A DNA stretch of 64,000 nucleotides from Marinifilum caeruleilacunae (GCF_013141825.1 NZ_RZNH01000003.1:62001-126000); one strand, 5' to 3'. Counted from the stretch's first letter, positions 35,508 through 45,476 are shown. Made by a program: numbers and translations. The notes: generated by a model from the letters alone, not told the origin.

Positions 35508-37229
35508 ATGAATGCGTTAGAACTTAGTGAACAAGAGATCATTAGAAGAAATTCCCTAAAGGAAATGCAGAGTTTGGGTATCGATCCATTCCCTGCGGCA
35601 CAATATCATGTAAACAATTATTCTACAGATATTTTGAAAGACTTCGATCCTGAAAAAAACAACCTACAAGAGGTTTGTATTGCAGGTAGAATTATGAGTA
35701 GAAGAATTATGGGTAAAGCTTCTTTTATTGAACTTCAGGATTCAAAAGGAAGAATTCAGGTATACATTGCCAGAGATTCAATCTGCCCTGAAGAGGATAA
35801 AACTCTTTACAACACAGTATTCAAAAAGCTTTTGGATATTGGTGATTTTATTGGAATTAAGGGATACGTATTTAAAACCAAGGTTGGTGAAACTTCTGTT
35901 CACACCACCGAAATGACTGTTCTTTCAAAATCAGTTCGTCCGCTTCCGATTGTAAAGGAAAAAGATGGAAAAGTATACGACTCATTCAGTGATCCTGAAT
36001 TGCGTTACCGTCAGCGTTATGTAGACCTTGTGGTAAACCCGGATGTAAAAGATGTGTTCCTGAAGAGAACCAAAATTATCAACTCAATGCGTGAATTATT
36101 CAACAGCAAAGGATACCTTGAAGTTGAAACTCCAATTCTGCAGGCAATTCCAGGTGGTGCATCGGCTCGTCCGTTCATTACACATCACAATGCTTTGGAT
36201 ATTCCTTTGTACATGCGTATTGCAAACGAGTTGTATCTGAAAAGATTAATTGTTGGTGGTTTCGAAGGTGTTTATGAGTTTGCAAAAGACTTCCGTAACG
36301 AAGGTATGGATAGAACTCACAACCCGGAGTTTACGGTAATGGAAATCTATGTAGCTTACAAAGACTACAACTGGATGATGGATTTCACCGAAGAGATGAT
36401 TGAAAAAGTTGCTTTGGATCTTCATGGAACTACAAAAGTTCAGGTTGGCGATAAAGAGATCGACTTTAAGCGTCCATTCAAGCGTATTTCGATGATTGAT
36501 TCGATAAAAGAACACACCGGAATTGATATCAACGGAATGGATGAAAGCCAGCTTCGAGATGTTTGCAAGCAATTGGAAATTGAAGTGGATGAAACTTTTG
36601 GAAAAGGAAAGTTAATTGATGAAATTTTTGGGGAGAAGTGTGAAGGAAACTACATTCAGCCAACTTTCATTACCGATTATCCGATTGAAATGTCTCCTCT
36701 TTGTAAGAAACACAGAGAAAATCCGGAATTAACAGAACGTTTTGAGCTGATGGTGAACGGTAAAGAAGTATGTAACGCATACTCTGAGCTGAACGATCCA
36801 ATCGATCAGTTGGAAAGATTCCAGGAGCAAATGAAATTGAGCGAGAAAGGTGACGATGAAGCAATGTTTATCGACATGGATTTTGTTCGTGCTTTGGAAT
36901 ATGGTATGCCTCCAACATCGGGTATGGGAATTGGTATCGACCGTTTAGCCATGCTGATGACAAACTCTCAGTCGATTCAGGATGTACTTTTCTTCCCTCA
37001 AATGAGACCAGAGAAGAAAGCTGCTGTTGACAGCGATGAAAAATTTGCTGAAATTGGAATTGCACCTGAGTGGATGCCAGTAATCAGAAAAGCAGGTTTC
37101 CAAACAGTAGAGGCATTGAAAGAAGAGAAGCCAACAAAACTACACCAGGACATTTGTGGTTTAAACAAAAAACTAAAAATGGGCTTAAAAAATCCTAGCC
37201 AGGACGAAGTAAAAGCGTGGTTAGCTTAA
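35508..37229 (+). CDS. lysS: Lysyl-tRNA synthetase (class II) with C-terminal extension
   Basis: It charges tRNA-Lys. The 573-residue protein has the OB-fold anticodon domain, then class II motif 2 [15 protein letters not shown] with the flanking EFAKD, and motif 3 [13 protein letters not shown]. coli LysS is about 505 residues; here about 65-70 residues follow the usual end ([10 protein letters not shown]), reading AEWMP-like [20 protein letters not shown] to KAWLA, a helical segment resembling a small helix-hairpin-helix domain. The upstream ATG-less extension from 35457 was rejected because the promoter lies within it. Confidence 0.95.
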   Translation: MNALELSEQEIIRRNSLKEMQSLGIDPFPAAQYHVNNYSTDILKDFDPEKNNLQEVCIAGRIMSRRIMGKASFIELQDSKGRIQVYIARDSICPEEDKTLYNTVFKKLLDIGDFIGIKGYVFKTKVGETSVHTTEMTVLSKSVRPLPIVKEKDGKVYDSFSDPELRYRQRYVDLVVNPDVKDVFLKRTKIINSMRELFNSKGYLEVETPILQAIPGGASARPFITHHNALDIPLYMRIANELYLKRLIVGGFEGVYEFAKDFRNEGMDRTHNPEFTVMEIYVAYKDYNWMMDFTEEMIEKVALDLHGTTKVQVGDKEIDFKRPFKRISMIDSIKEHTGIDINGMDESQLRDVCKQLEIEVDETFGKGKLIDEIFGEKCEGNYIQPTFITDYPIEMSPLCKKHRENPELTERFELMVNGKEVCNAYSELNDPIDQLERFQEQMKLSEKGDDEAMFIDMDFVRALEYGMPPTSGMGIGIDRLAMLMTNSQSIQDVLFFPQMRPEKKAAVDSDEKFAEIGIAPEWMPVIRKAGFQTVEALKEEKPTKLHQDICGLNKKLKMGLKNPSQDEVKAWLA

Positions 37230-37255
37230 GCTTATTTTTATCAGAATATTACATG

Positions 37256-37288
37256 ATCGGAGGTCGGGGATTTTTCCCTTCCTCCGAT
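37256..37288 (+). terminator. Probable terminator hairpin after lysS
   Basis: ATCGGAGG (37256-37263) and CCTCCGAT (37281-37288) are perfect arms, 26 bases past the stop; GGG/CCC pairs may extend the stem inward. Only ATATTTATT follows, so the T tract is weak. Confidence 0.55.
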
Positions 37289-37357
37289 ATTTATTAAATT
37301 AGAGATCTGATACTTACAAAAACAACTCTCTATTTAAAACAGACTTAGCATTATTAT

Positions 37358-38353
37358 ATGAACGAATCTTCGAGAATTGCCATTATTGGCGGTGGTAGTT
37401 GGGCAACAGCCATAGCGAAAATCCTTCGCGAAAACGAGCTTAAGCTGAACTGGTACATGCGAAACCCTGACACCATCAGTCAATTTAAACAATTGAGTCA
37501 CAACCCAAGATATCTTACAGGAGTAGAGTTTGACCTGGATCAGATTGATTTCTACAACAACCTGGATGAAGTGGTAAAAAATTCGGATGTGATAATTTTT
37601 GCAGTTCCTTCGGCCTTTCTGAAAAATGCACTAAAAAGATTAACTGTTAGCATAGAAGATAAGTTCATTGTTTCGGCCATTAAAGGGATTGTACCCGATG
37701 AAAATATGATTATCGGTGAATTCTTTAATGAACACTATAATGTACCTTTGGATAGCATTGGTGTGATATCAGGCCCTTGTCATGCCGAAGAGGTTGCCAT
37801 GGAAAGATTATCATATCTTACCATTGCCTGCCAGGATACCAGGAAGGCCCGTTCGCTGGCCTTAAACCTTGAATGTCCTTACATCAAAACTACCATATCA
37901 GATGATATTTACGGAACCGAATATGCAGCCGTACTAAAAAATGTATTTGCAATTGCAGCAGGCATTTGTCATGGCCTTCGATATGGTGATAATTTCCAGG
38001 CTGTATTGATATCGAATGCAATTCAGGAAATTAAACGTTTTGTAGATACAGTACATCCAATTAGCCGTGATATCAAAAGCTCGGCTTATCTTGGCGATTT
38101 GCTGGTAACCTGTTACTCGCAATTTAGTCGTAACCGTACCTTTGGAACCATGATTGGGAAAGGATACACCGTTAAATCGGCACAACTTGAAATGCATATG
38201 ATTGCCGAAGGTTACTATGCTGTAAAATGTATCAAAGAAATCAACGACGAGTACAATGTAAACATGCCAATTACCATGGCAGTTTACAACATCTTATACG
38301 AACGTATTTCTCCAACTATCGAGATTAAATTATTAACGGAAGATTTACGTTAG
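37358..38353 (+). CDS. gpsA: Glycerol-3-phosphate dehydrogenase [NAD(P)+]
   Basis: It reduces dihydroxyacetone phosphate to sn-glycerol 3-phosphate for phospholipid synthesis. The 331-residue protein has the Rossmann motif IIGGGSWATAIAK at residues 9-21, AVPSAFL, the first catalytic lysine in SAIKGIVPDE, substrate-site SGPCHAEEVA, and the second lysine in EYAAVLKNVFAIAAGIC. The C-terminal helical domain with GDLLVTCYSQFSRNRTFG is complete. It is upstream of pgi, which has its own promoter. Confidence 0.96.
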   Translation: MNESSRIAIIGGGSWATAIAKILRENELKLNWYMRNPDTISQFKQLSHNPRYLTGVEFDLDQIDFYNNLDEVVKNSDVIIFAVPSAFLKNALKRLTVSIEDKFIVSAIKGIVPDENMIIGEFFNEHYNVPLDSIGVISGPCHAEEVAMERLSYLTIACQDTRKARSLALNLECPYIKTTISDDIYGTEYAAVLKNVFAIAAGICHGLRYGDNFQAVLISNAIQEIKRFVDTVHPISRDIKSSAYLGDLLVTCYSQFSRNRTFGTMIGKGYTVKSAQLEMHMIAEGYYAVKCIKEINDEYNVNMPITMAVYNILYERISPTIEIKLLTEDLR

Positions 38354-38369
38354 ACTAAAATATTCGCTG

Positions 38370-38377
38370 TATTTTTG
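38370..38377 (+). promoter_or_regulatory. -7 promoter element of pgi
   Basis: TATTTTTG, an exact match, 17 bases after the gpsA stop. A transcript from here would have a leader of about 113 bases before the pgi ATG at 38497. No -33 box is evident. Confidence 0.5.
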
Positions 38378-38496
38378 CAGCTGATTATCGTAAAAATTAA
38401 CTTTTTAAATACAACTTTTACATTCTGCAACTGTCAAACTATTTGGAGGGGTATCGGTTCGGACAGCAGCAAAATGTAAGGCTTAATTTCTACACA

Positions 38497-39837
38497 ATGG
38501 AACACATTAAATTGAGTATCGACAAATCTCTTGATTTTGTTAGTAAGGAAGAGATTTTCAAGTTTGAAGAAAGCAGTAAGAAACACCTTATTTCCCTTCA
38601 CGAAGGAACCGGAAAAGGGAACGATTATGTAGGTTGGGTTGATCTACCATCGAGAATTACCGAAGCTGAATTGAACGACATAGAAGCAACGGCAAAATCG
38701 TTGAAAGACAAAGTAGAAGTATTGGTAGTTGTTGGTATTGGTGGATCTTACCTTGGTGCCAAAGCTGTAAACGATGCACTTGCTCACTCATTCGATCACC
38801 TGAATGCAGGCGACGAAAATCCTTTGGTGCTATACGCAGGCCAGAACATTAGCGAAGATTATTTATACGAGTTAACTGATATCCTTAAAAGCATTGAGTT
38901 TGGGATCTGTGTAATTTCAAAATCGGGAACTACAACTGAGCCAGCTATCGCTTTCAGATTGTTAAAAGAGATGTTGGAAGAGAAAGTTGGTAAGGAAGAA
39001 GCTCGTGAGAGAATTGTTGCCATTACCGATGAATCGAAAGGTGCTTTAAGAACTCTTGCCGATCAGGAAGGATACAAGACATTCGTAATTCCAGATAATG
39101 TTGGTGGACGTTATTCGGTTTTAACTCCGGTTGGTTTGTTGCCAATCGCTGTAGCGGGACACGATATTAAAGCTTTGGTAGCAGGAGCAAAATCGATGCA
39201 AGATTATTCGGTTGCTGCAGCTTTTGATGAGAACCCTGCTTTGCTTTATGCGGCTACAAGAAATGCTTTATACCAAAAAGGAAAAGGCATTGAAATTTTG
39301 GCCAACTACAATCCAAAACTTCACAATGTGGCTGAGTGGTGGAAACAACTTTATGGTGAAAGTGAAGGAAAAGAAAACAAAGGTATTTTCCCGGCTAGCG
39401 TTGACTTTACCAGTGATCTTCACTCAATGGGTCAGTACATTCAGGAAGGGCAAAGAAATATTTTTGAGACCGTAATTTCTGTTGCCAAGCCAAATCACAC
39501 AGTTTTAATCCCGGAAGACAAAGATAATCTTGATAAACTAAATTATCTTGCTGGAAAACGTGTTGATGAAGTAAATAAAATGGCTGAGTTGGGAACTCAA
39601 TTGGCTCACGTTGATGGTGGTGTTCCTAATCTTCAAATTGAAATGCCTCAGCTAAACGAATTTTACCTTGGTGAGTTGCTTTACTTCTTCGAAATTGCTT
39701 GTGGAGTAAGCGGGTACATTTTGGATGTAAATCCGTTCGATCAACCAGGTGTTGAAGCATACAAGAGCAATATGTTCGCCTTGTTGGAAAAACCAGGATT
39801 CGAAGAGGAAACAAAGAAAATTAAAGAGAGATTATAA
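38497..39837 (+). CDS. pgi: Glucose-6-phosphate isomerase
   Basis: It interconverts glucose 6-phosphate and fructose 6-phosphate. The 446-residue protein is the shorter, Bacillus-type [54 protein letters not shown], the catalytic-glutamate region [11 protein letters not shown], and [23 protein letters not shown] at 38497 was chosen because the 18 residues of the upstream extension do not fit the family. A strong terminator follows 21 bases after the stop. Confidence 0.95.
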   Translation: MEHIKLSIDKSLDFVSKEEIFKFEESSKKHLISLHEGTGKGNDYVGWVDLPSRITEAELNDIEATAKSLKDKVEVLVVVGIGGSYLGAKAVNDALAHSFDHLNAGDENPLVLYAGQNISEDYLYELTDILKSIEFGICVISKSGTTTEPAIAFRLLKEMLEEKVGKEEARERIVAITDESKGALRTLADQEGYKTFVIPDNVGGRYSVLTPVGLLPIAVAGHDIKALVAGAKSMQDYSVAAAFDENPALLYAATRNALYQKGKGIEILANYNPKLHNVAEWWKQLYGESEGKENKGIFPASVDFTSDLHSMGQYIQEGQRNIFETVISVAKPNHTVLIPEDKDNLDKLNYLAGKRVDEVNKMAELGTQLAHVDGGVPNLQIEMPQLNEFYLGELLYFFEIACGVSGYILDVNPFDQPGVEAYKSNMFALLEKPGFEEETKKIKERL

Positions 39838-39858
39838 GATTAATCTTAATGATATGAT

Positions 39859-39888
39859 AAAGACCGGTTTTAGGACCGGTCTTTTTTT
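39859..39888 (+). terminator. Rho-independent terminator of pgi
   Basis: AAAGACCGGT / ACCGGTCTTT stem with a six-base loop and a run of seven T's. The stop codon of the opposing small membrane protein gene (39870-39872) lies in the loop. Confidence 0.92.
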
Positions 39889-40172
39889 GTATCTGTAAGT
39901 TCAACTTCTTGTTTTAGTTTTTTGGCATCGAAATAAATTCTGGTTTTCTTTCCTGTAAATTGCCCTAGAAAAAAGGCTGACACCATAATTGGATAGGTGT
40001 ACAATTCGAACCCCAATCCGAAAAGGTGACGAAATAAAACGACAAATGGTATTGGAGCATGAATGGCAATAAACCACATCACTGAAAACTTCTTATATCC
40101 CTGCCGCACATATCCGAAGGGCACATTTAACACATAAGTTGCAAGTGCCGCCAATATCAAATTCATTTCCAT
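39870..40172 (-). CDS. Conserved small membrane protein
   Basis: A 100-residue protein of unknown function with about three hydrophobic segments: LILAALATYVLNVPFGYVR, WFIAIHAPIPFVVLFRHLFG, and TYPIMVSAFFLGQFTG. I recall similar short proteins in other Bacteroidota with the same N-P-F-G-Y and FFLGQF motifs, annotated only as hypothetical. ATG at 40172 is preferred over a far upstream start; a second ATG at 40166 is possible. Its last codons and stop overlap the pgi terminator. Confidence 0.7.
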   Translation of the reverse strand: MEMNLILAALATYVLNVPFGYVRQGYKKFSVMWFIAIHAPIPFVVLFRHLFGLGFELYTYPIMVSAFFLGQFTGKKTRIYFDAKKLKQEVELTDTKKDRS

Positions 40173-40238
40173 ACGAACGAATATATCAATAATAATTGTC
40201 AATGCGCAGCACACGCTTAGAAATCATTAAAATTTAGA

Positions 40239-40246
40239 TACATTTG
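40239..40246 (+). promoter_or_regulatory. -7 promoter element of the EamA transporter gene
   Basis: TACATTTG, an exact TAnnTTTG match, 21 bases before the ATG at 40268. No -33 TTTG seen. Confidence 0.5.
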
Positions 40247-40267
40247 TGGCCGTAAATTCTAGTTCTT

Positions 40268-41173
40268 ATGGGTAACAAGTCGAAGCTAAAAGGGATTGTT
40301 CTGGCCATTGCTGCCACCATCAGCTTTTCAAATGTATATTTGTTTAGCAAAATGGCCATGGAAGACAGCAACCTGGCTTCTTTTGGGGTGCTTTGGTTTG
40401 GCCTGGCTTTGGTTTACAACTTGATTTACAATCGTTTTTTTACCCAACGAAAAAGCTTTGGTGCATTAGCGCGAAAATCAAAAAAAATCCTACTTCTGAT
40501 TGGTTGCTCTGAGTTCATTTCCATTTCAGCCTTTTTCCTTTCCATTCAGCTCACCGAGAATCCGGCAATCGTATCCTTTTTGGCCAATACCAGTCCGATA
40601 TTTGTAATCATTATTGGTTTTTTATTCTATAAGACACGATACAGTTTGGTCTCGATATTAGGCGTTGTAATTACCCTAAGTGGAGTTTTGATCATGAACA
40701 CGTCGGCATCGGAATTCAACTGGCAAAGTTTATTGAAGCCTTCGAGCATTAGCGCATTGATATTTGCGTTGTTTTATGGGGTAAGCCTGGTTTTGGCACG
40801 ATCAGAAATTAAAAATATTCCTACCACAATGATTAGTGTTTGCCGAAACCTGTTCCTTTTTATTGGTTTTACCATTTACCTTTTGTGGATGTGGGAAATG
40901 CCTCAATACAGTTCGGAGTCGGTATTTTACATAGCTCTTGGATCGCTACTTGGCCCATTTCTTGGCATTCTTTTAACCTATGCATCACTTCAATTCGTCG
41001 ATGCCTCCATCACCACACTAATTGGAACTTCGAGAAGTATTTTTATTGTAGCAGGTGCATTTGCATTCATGGGAATATTGCCCAGCACAAATCAATTGTT
41101 GGGTGGCACTTGTACCATATTGGGGATACTAATAATTACCATTGCCGATATCAAACTGGCAAAATCGACTTAG
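40268..41173 (+). CDS. EamA-domain (DMT superfamily) transporter
   Basis: A 301-residue drug/metabolite transporter with ten predicted helices in two EamA repeats. The first repeat ends with NPAIVSFLANTSPIFVIIIG and LVSILGVVITLSGVLIM; the second with DASITTLIGTSRSIFIVAG and GGTCTILGILIITIADIK. DMT proteins export or import amino acids, nucleotide sugars or drugs; substrate unknown. The 3' end overlaps the convergent sensor kinase gene by four bases. Confidence 0.85.
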   Translation: MGNKSKLKGIVLAIAATISFSNVYLFSKMAMEDSNLASFGVLWFGLALVYNLIYNRFFTQRKSFGALARKSKKILLLIGCSEFISISAFFLSIQLTENPAIVSFLANTSPIFVIIIGFLFYKTRYSLVSILGVVITLSGVLIMNTSASEFNWQSLLKPSSISALIFALFYGVSLVLARSEIKNIPTTMISVCRNLFLFIGFTIYLLWMWEMPQYSSESVFYIALGSLLGPFLGILLTYASLQFVDASITTLIGTSRSIFIVAGAFAFMGILPSTNQLLGGTCTILGILIITIADIKLAKST

Positions 41174-43656
41174 GCCATTGCTTTTCGCACCTGGCTAAAA
41201 AACTCTTCCTTGCTAAAAGGTTTTATTAAATAACCATCGCATCCGGCATCTAAACAACGCTCCTCCTGTCCGTTTAAAACAAAGGCTGTTTGTGCAATTA
41301 CCCTGGTCGAAATCTCCGTTTTTTTTATCTCATTCAAACACTGCATGCTATCTCGCCCGGGAATATTTAAATCCATAATTAACAAATCGGGTGAAGTTTG
41401 TTTTAACTTATCCAGCATCACATTGCTGTTCTCGGCATACAATATTTCCACATCCTCATCATCAAATAACTTTTTCACGTACAAAAATGAGTTGTAGTCG
41501 TTTTCAGCAATCAGTATTTTTTTTGAAGTACTGGATTCAGAATCGATTGCCGACCTCTTTACAAATTCATCACTTAATGGTATGCTAAAATAAAAAGTGC
41601 TTCCTTCTCCAACTTCCGATTCAAATCGAATTGTTCCTCCAAGTAACTCAACCAATCCTTTACAGATGCTTAATCCAAGGCCTGTGCCATCAATAAAATG
41701 TTCCTCATCGCCTTGTCTAAACCTCTCAAAAATCACTTCATGTCGATCTTCTGGGATACCAATTCCATCGTCTTTTACATACACTTCGGCAAATGCACTG
41801 TTTTCTTTTTCAATCAAATTACAACCAATTTCAACGATGCCCGAATCGGAAAATTTAATGGAGTTATCAATCAGGTTATCCAAGACTTGTTGAATTCTAG
41901 TTTGATCAGAACTTAAATCCAGCACTTCCAGTTCAGGATTCGATTTGATTCTTACATCGAGGTTTGGTTTGCTTCTTAGCTGTTCACTGTTTTTATGAAT
42001 TTCAATACACTCACGCATCAGGCAAAACAGGTTAAACTCCGAATTTTTAACTGCAATCTGATTCATTTCCAGTTTCGAAAGATCTACAATATCATCAATA
42101 ATCTGTAACAATCTATTTCCCGATTGCTGAATGATATTTACGTACTGCATGCGCTCAACCTCTTCGATGCCGGAATCGATCAGAAGTTCAGAGAATCCCA
42201 TGATAGCATTCATAGGTGTACGAATTTCATGACTCATATTGGCCAGGAAAATCGATTTTAACTTGTCCGATTCTTCGGCTTGTTCTTTAGCTCTTCTTAA
42301 CTCTTCTTCAGCCTTTTTAATTTCGGATATGTCTCTGGAAACTCCCAACACTCCAGTGATATTGCCTTTCGAATCGTACATTGGGGTTTTTATGGTTTCA
42401 GTAAGAATTTCCCTGTCGTTAGTCGCCGATTTTGCCACATTAACGAATCGAACCGTACTGGCCGATTTAATGACATCAAGGTCTTTCTGAAAATAAAAGT
42501 CAGCTAATTCCTCACTATCATAAATCATATGATCTGAATGTCCGATCAAATCTTTCTCTTTTACCCCCAGAAAATCGGCAAAATTATTATTGCAAGCCAG
42601 GTATTTTCCTTCACGATCTTTCAGCCAAATCATTTCAGGAACTGTTTCCAAAATGGTTTCTAATCGGGCTCTCTCATTGTCGATTTCATTCAGTGCATTT
42701 ACCCTAATGCTAATATCTCTGATAATGGCCCAATATCCTTTGGGCTCATCATATTCATCTCTCAATAAATGAACTCGAAGTTCAACAGGAACAATGCTGC
42801 CATCTTTTTTCACACATTCTTTTTCATACAAACGCGAACTCCCCTTTTGATGCACTTCCCGGGTGATATTTTCATCAATATCCAGCCATTTATCCGGCGT
42901 AATCTCTTTGCAATTCATTCGCAATAGTTCGGCCTCAGAAAAGCCTAGTATCTCTTGAAGGGCATAATTGCATTCCATGATATTGTGTTCGATATCCATT
43001 ACCACATAAGCATCGGACATACTTTCATACAGTTGCGAATATTTTTCTTCTGTATTAGACAAATTGGATCTGTTTTGGGCATTTTGTATTTGTCGGTTCA
43101 TAAACAAACCCAGCAGCATATTTACAAAAGGGTAGATGGTTAATAGCGGCAATACCATATAGGATAATACAGCATATATTTTCTCTGAAGGCAAGAGGAA
43201 AGTACAAAATAGCATCACAATATGAACCACGAATCCCATTAGGAGCAACTCGATCCATTTTAGCTGATTTCCAATTCTGGGGAACATATATTTCCAAATA
43301 ATCCCAATACTTCCCGAACAGATGATTACCGCAATTCCCATGACTACGCCATCACCTCCCATCCATAAACGATACAAGCTGGTAATCAGCATGGCAACAA
43401 GGGTTGGAATCGCACCAAAAAATAATCCTGAAATTGAAAGGGCAACAGACCTGGTATCAAATACAATTCCCGATGATGCTTTCCACGAAGTCATCATGAG
43501 AATAATACAGATAACACCGAATATCATCCCGAAAAGCACTTGTTTGCTTCGCGAATTGGTTTCGGTCTTATTCACCCACAAATACTCGTTAAGAATGCTC
43601 AGGCTCAACAAAATTGCGGCATTCTGAACGAGCCCTAGAAGAATAGAGTCGCTCAT
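41170..43656 (-). CDS. Hybrid sensor histidine kinase (5TMR-LYT, two PAS, HisKA, HATPase, receiver)
   Basis: An 828-residue membrane kinase. Residues 1-190 hold about six hydrophobic segments with FDTRSVALSISGLFFGAIPT and SLYRLWMGGDGVVMG, resembling the LytS-type 5TM receptor module. Two PAS domains follow (about 205-320 and 330-445), then HisKA with phospho-accepting His476 in NMSHEIRTPMN, an HATPase with NLIDNSIKFS and DGTGLGLSI, and a C-terminal receiver with Asp762 in IMDLNIPG and Lys in YLIKPF. No partner response regulator is adjacent, so it is an orphan. What the sensor binds is unknown; the PAS domains lack recognisable cofactor residues. Confidence 0.88.
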   Translation of the reverse strand: MSDSILLGLVQNAAILLSLSILNEYLWVNKTETNSRSKQVLFGMIFGVICIILMMTSWKASSGIVFDTRSVALSISGLFFGAIPTLVAMLITSLYRLWMGGDGVVMGIAVIICSGSIGIIWKYMFPRIGNQLKWIELLLMGFVVHIVMLFCTFLLPSEKIYAVLSYMVLPLLTIYPFVNMLLGLFMNRQIQNAQNRSNLSNTEEKYSQLYESMSDAYVVMDIEHNIMECNYALQEILGFSEAELLRMNCKEITPDKWLDIDENITREVHQKGSSRLYEKECVKKDGSIVPVELRVHLLRDEYDEPKGYWAIIRDISIRVNALNEIDNERARLETILETVPEMIWLKDREGKYLACNNNFADFLGVKEKDLIGHSDHMIYDSEELADFYFQKDLDVIKSASTVRFVNVAKSATNDREILTETIKTPMYDSKGNITGVLGVSRDISEIKKAEEELRRAKEQAEESDKLKSIFLANMSHEIRTPMNAIMGFSELLIDSGIEEVERMQYVNIIQQSGNRLLQIIDDIVDLSKLEMNQIAVKNSEFNLFCLMRECIEIHKNSEQLRSKPNLDVRIKSNPELEVLDLSSDQTRIQQVLDNLIDNSIKFSDSGIVEIGCNLIEKENSAFAEVYVKDDGIGIPEDRHEVIFERFRQGDEEHFIDGTGLGLSICKGLVELLGGTIRFESEVGEGSTFYFSIPLSDEFVKRSAIDSESSTSKKILIAENDYNSFLYVKKLFDDEDVEILYAENSNVMLDKLKQTSPDLLIMDLNIPGRDSMQCLNEIKKTEISTRVIAQTAFVLNGQEERCLDAGCDGYLIKPFSKEEFFSQVRKAMA

Positions 43657-43826
43657 AAGTTAGTCTTCAAATAGTAGTTTTTTAGTAATAGTCGTTTATT
43701 GCTTCATCTTAGGGGCAAAGCAATATATTTTATACTCGAATTCTTCAAAAAGGTTATCATGAATTGAACTATTTTATAACATCTTGTTAATTGCTCTCCT
43801 CTTTTCACCAAATCTATTAAAATTAA

Positions 43827-43855
43827 AAGGGAGCAGTTCTAAAACCACTCCCCTT
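43827..43855 (-). terminator. Probable terminator of the diphosphoglycerate-synthetase-like gene
   Basis: On the minus strand, GGGGAG...GTT pairs with AAC...CTCCC (one internal mismatch), then TTTTAATTTTAA. It lies 27 bases past the stop at 43882. Confidence 0.6.
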
Positions 43856-43881
43856 ATTTCACCTTTAATCAATTATTATAA

Positions 43882-45237
43882 TCACTCAACAGTTTCTTCA
43901 ACTAGGTTATGCTCTTTAACAAACTGGTTAATAATGTGTGACATTTTTGGATATCCAATTTCTTCCAAATCGTAATACACTCGTGTATTCGGCTTCTTAA
44001 TATTAATGATACGATTCAAATCTATCGGAGTACCAATAATTACGGTATCGCAATCACTCGCATTAATGGTTGCTTCAAGATCCTTTAATTGTTGATCTGA
44101 ATAACCCATTGCAGGAAGAATATTGCCAATCTCAGGATAGATTTCATAAGTTTCTTTCAACTTACCAACCAAATATGGACGAGCATCAATTTCTTCTGCG
44201 GCACCAAACTTACGAGCTGCAATTGTACCTGCACCAATCTTCATTTCACCGTGAGTCAATGTAGGTCCATCTTCTACGATCAATACCTTCTTACCACGAA
44301 TCATTTCAGGATCATCAACGCTGATAGGCGATGCACCGTCAACCACCTGGGCAGTTGGATTTGCATAAGCAATACTTTCACGAACTTCCTGAATTCCTTC
44401 AGGAGCAGCAGAATCCATTTTATTAATCACAACAACATCGGCCATTCTTAAATTTACCTCTCCAGGATAATAGCTCAATTCAGCTCCCGGACGATGTGGA
44501 TCGGCAACAGTAACTGTCAGGTCAGGCTTATAGAATGCGAAATCATTGTTTCCACCATCCCAAAGAATTACATCACATCCATCAGGATCTTCTTCGGCAG
44601 CTCGAACAATTGCTTCATAATCTACACCTGCATATATTACATTACCTCTTGTTACATGTGGTTCATACTCTTCCATTTCTTCAACAGTACATTTGTGCTT
44701 TTTCAAGTCTTCAACTGTTGCGAAACGCTGAACTTTCTGTGCAACCAAATCGCCGTAAGGCATTGGGTGACGAATTGCAATTACTTTTAATCCTTTTGCC
44801 ATTAACTCTTCTATCACCTTACGTGAGGTTTGAGATTTACCGCAACCTGTACGAGTTGCAACAACAGCAATAACTGGCTTATGGCTTTTAATCATTGTAT
44901 CACCAGGACCTAATAACTTAAAGTTCGATCCGGCAGCATTAACAATCGCACTTACGTTCATTACTTTCTTATACGACACATCCGAATAAGAGAAAACGCA
45001 GTCATCAATACAATATTCCTTTATCAACTTAGGCAGATCTTCTTCCGCATAAATTGGAATTCCATCCGGATAAAGCGAACCTGCTAGCTCGGCAGGGTAT
45101 TTTCTTCCGTCGATGTCAGGAATCTGAGCAGCTGTAAAAGCTACAACATTGTACTCTGAATTGTCTCTGAAATAGGTGTTGAAGTTGTGAAAATCACGAC
45201 CCGCAGCACCCACGATAATGACATTTTTTTTAGCCAT
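43882..45237 (-). CDS. Cyclic 2,3-diphosphoglycerate synthetase-like P-loop protein
   Basis: A 451-residue protein. The N-terminus has a Rossmann-like region (VIIVGAAGRDFHNFNTYFRD) and the centre a P-loop VVATRTGCGKSQTSRKV at about residues 123-139, followed by DVILWDGGNNDFAFYKPDL and VVVINKMDSA, giving a GTPase/HypB-like core. Length and order match archaeal cyclic 2,3-diphosphoglycerate synthetase, which makes a thermoprotectant from 2,3-DPG. Bacterial homologues are common and their function is not established; a mesophile would not obviously need the product. It is monocistronic, divergent from acpH. Confidence 0.72.
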   Translation of the reverse strand: MAKKNVIIVGAAGRDFHNFNTYFRDNSEYNVVAFTAAQIPDIDGRKYPAELAGSLYPDGIPIYAEEDLPKLIKEYCIDDCVFSYSDVSYKKVMNVSAIVNAAGSNFKLLGPGDTMIKSHKPVIAVVATRTGCGKSQTSRKVIEELMAKGLKVIAIRHPMPYGDLVAQKVQRFATVEDLKKHKCTVEEMEEYEPHVTRGNVIYAGVDYEAIVRAAEEDPDGCDVILWDGGNNDFAFYKPDLTVTVADPHRPGAELSYYPGEVNLRMADVVVINKMDSAAPEGIQEVRESIAYANPTAQVVDGASPISVDDPEMIRGKKVLIVEDGPTLTHGEMKIGAGTIAARKFGAAEEIDARPYLVGKLKETYEIYPEIGNILPAMGYSDQQLKDLEATINASDCDTVIIGTPIDLNRIINIKKPNTRVYYDLEEIGYPKMSHIINQFVKEHNLVEETVE

Positions 45238-45345
45238 AATTTCTCTTTCTTTAGTTTAAATTCAACATTAGGTGTATGAGTTTATAAAATTATTACTTTA
45301 AAAGAATTTTGCTAATTTTATCGACCTTTAGTTCCTTATTTAGAG

Positions 45346-45361
45346 CGTGTTGCTTAACACG
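45346..45361. repeat. Small palindrome between the P-loop gene and acpH
   Basis: CGTGTT-GCTT-AACACG forms a 6-bp perfect hairpin or dyad in the 239-base divergent gap, about 110 bases from either start codon. A possible operator. Confidence 0.3.
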
Positions 45362-45464
45362 GGCAAAAAACTTGACATTGGTTAAAAATCGCCGTAACTT
45401 ATAAAGTTATGCCCTGTTTAAATAATCATAACTCGCCTTTTAACTGCATCAATTTGCTTTTTTG

Positions 45465-45472
45465 TATTTTTG
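45465..45472 (+). promoter_or_regulatory. -7 element abutting the acpH start
   Basis: TATTTTTG, an exact match, ends four bases (CTTC) before the ATG at 45477. A transcript from it would be leaderless or nearly so. Confidence 0.5.
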
Positions 45473-45476
45473 CTTC

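Noticed and set aside
45370-45376. TTGACA-like hexamer in the acpH upstream gap, considered as a sigma70 -35 box.
   Set aside because: No matching -10 box follows at 16-18 bases, and the genome uses the Bacteroidota TAnnTTTG promoter type.
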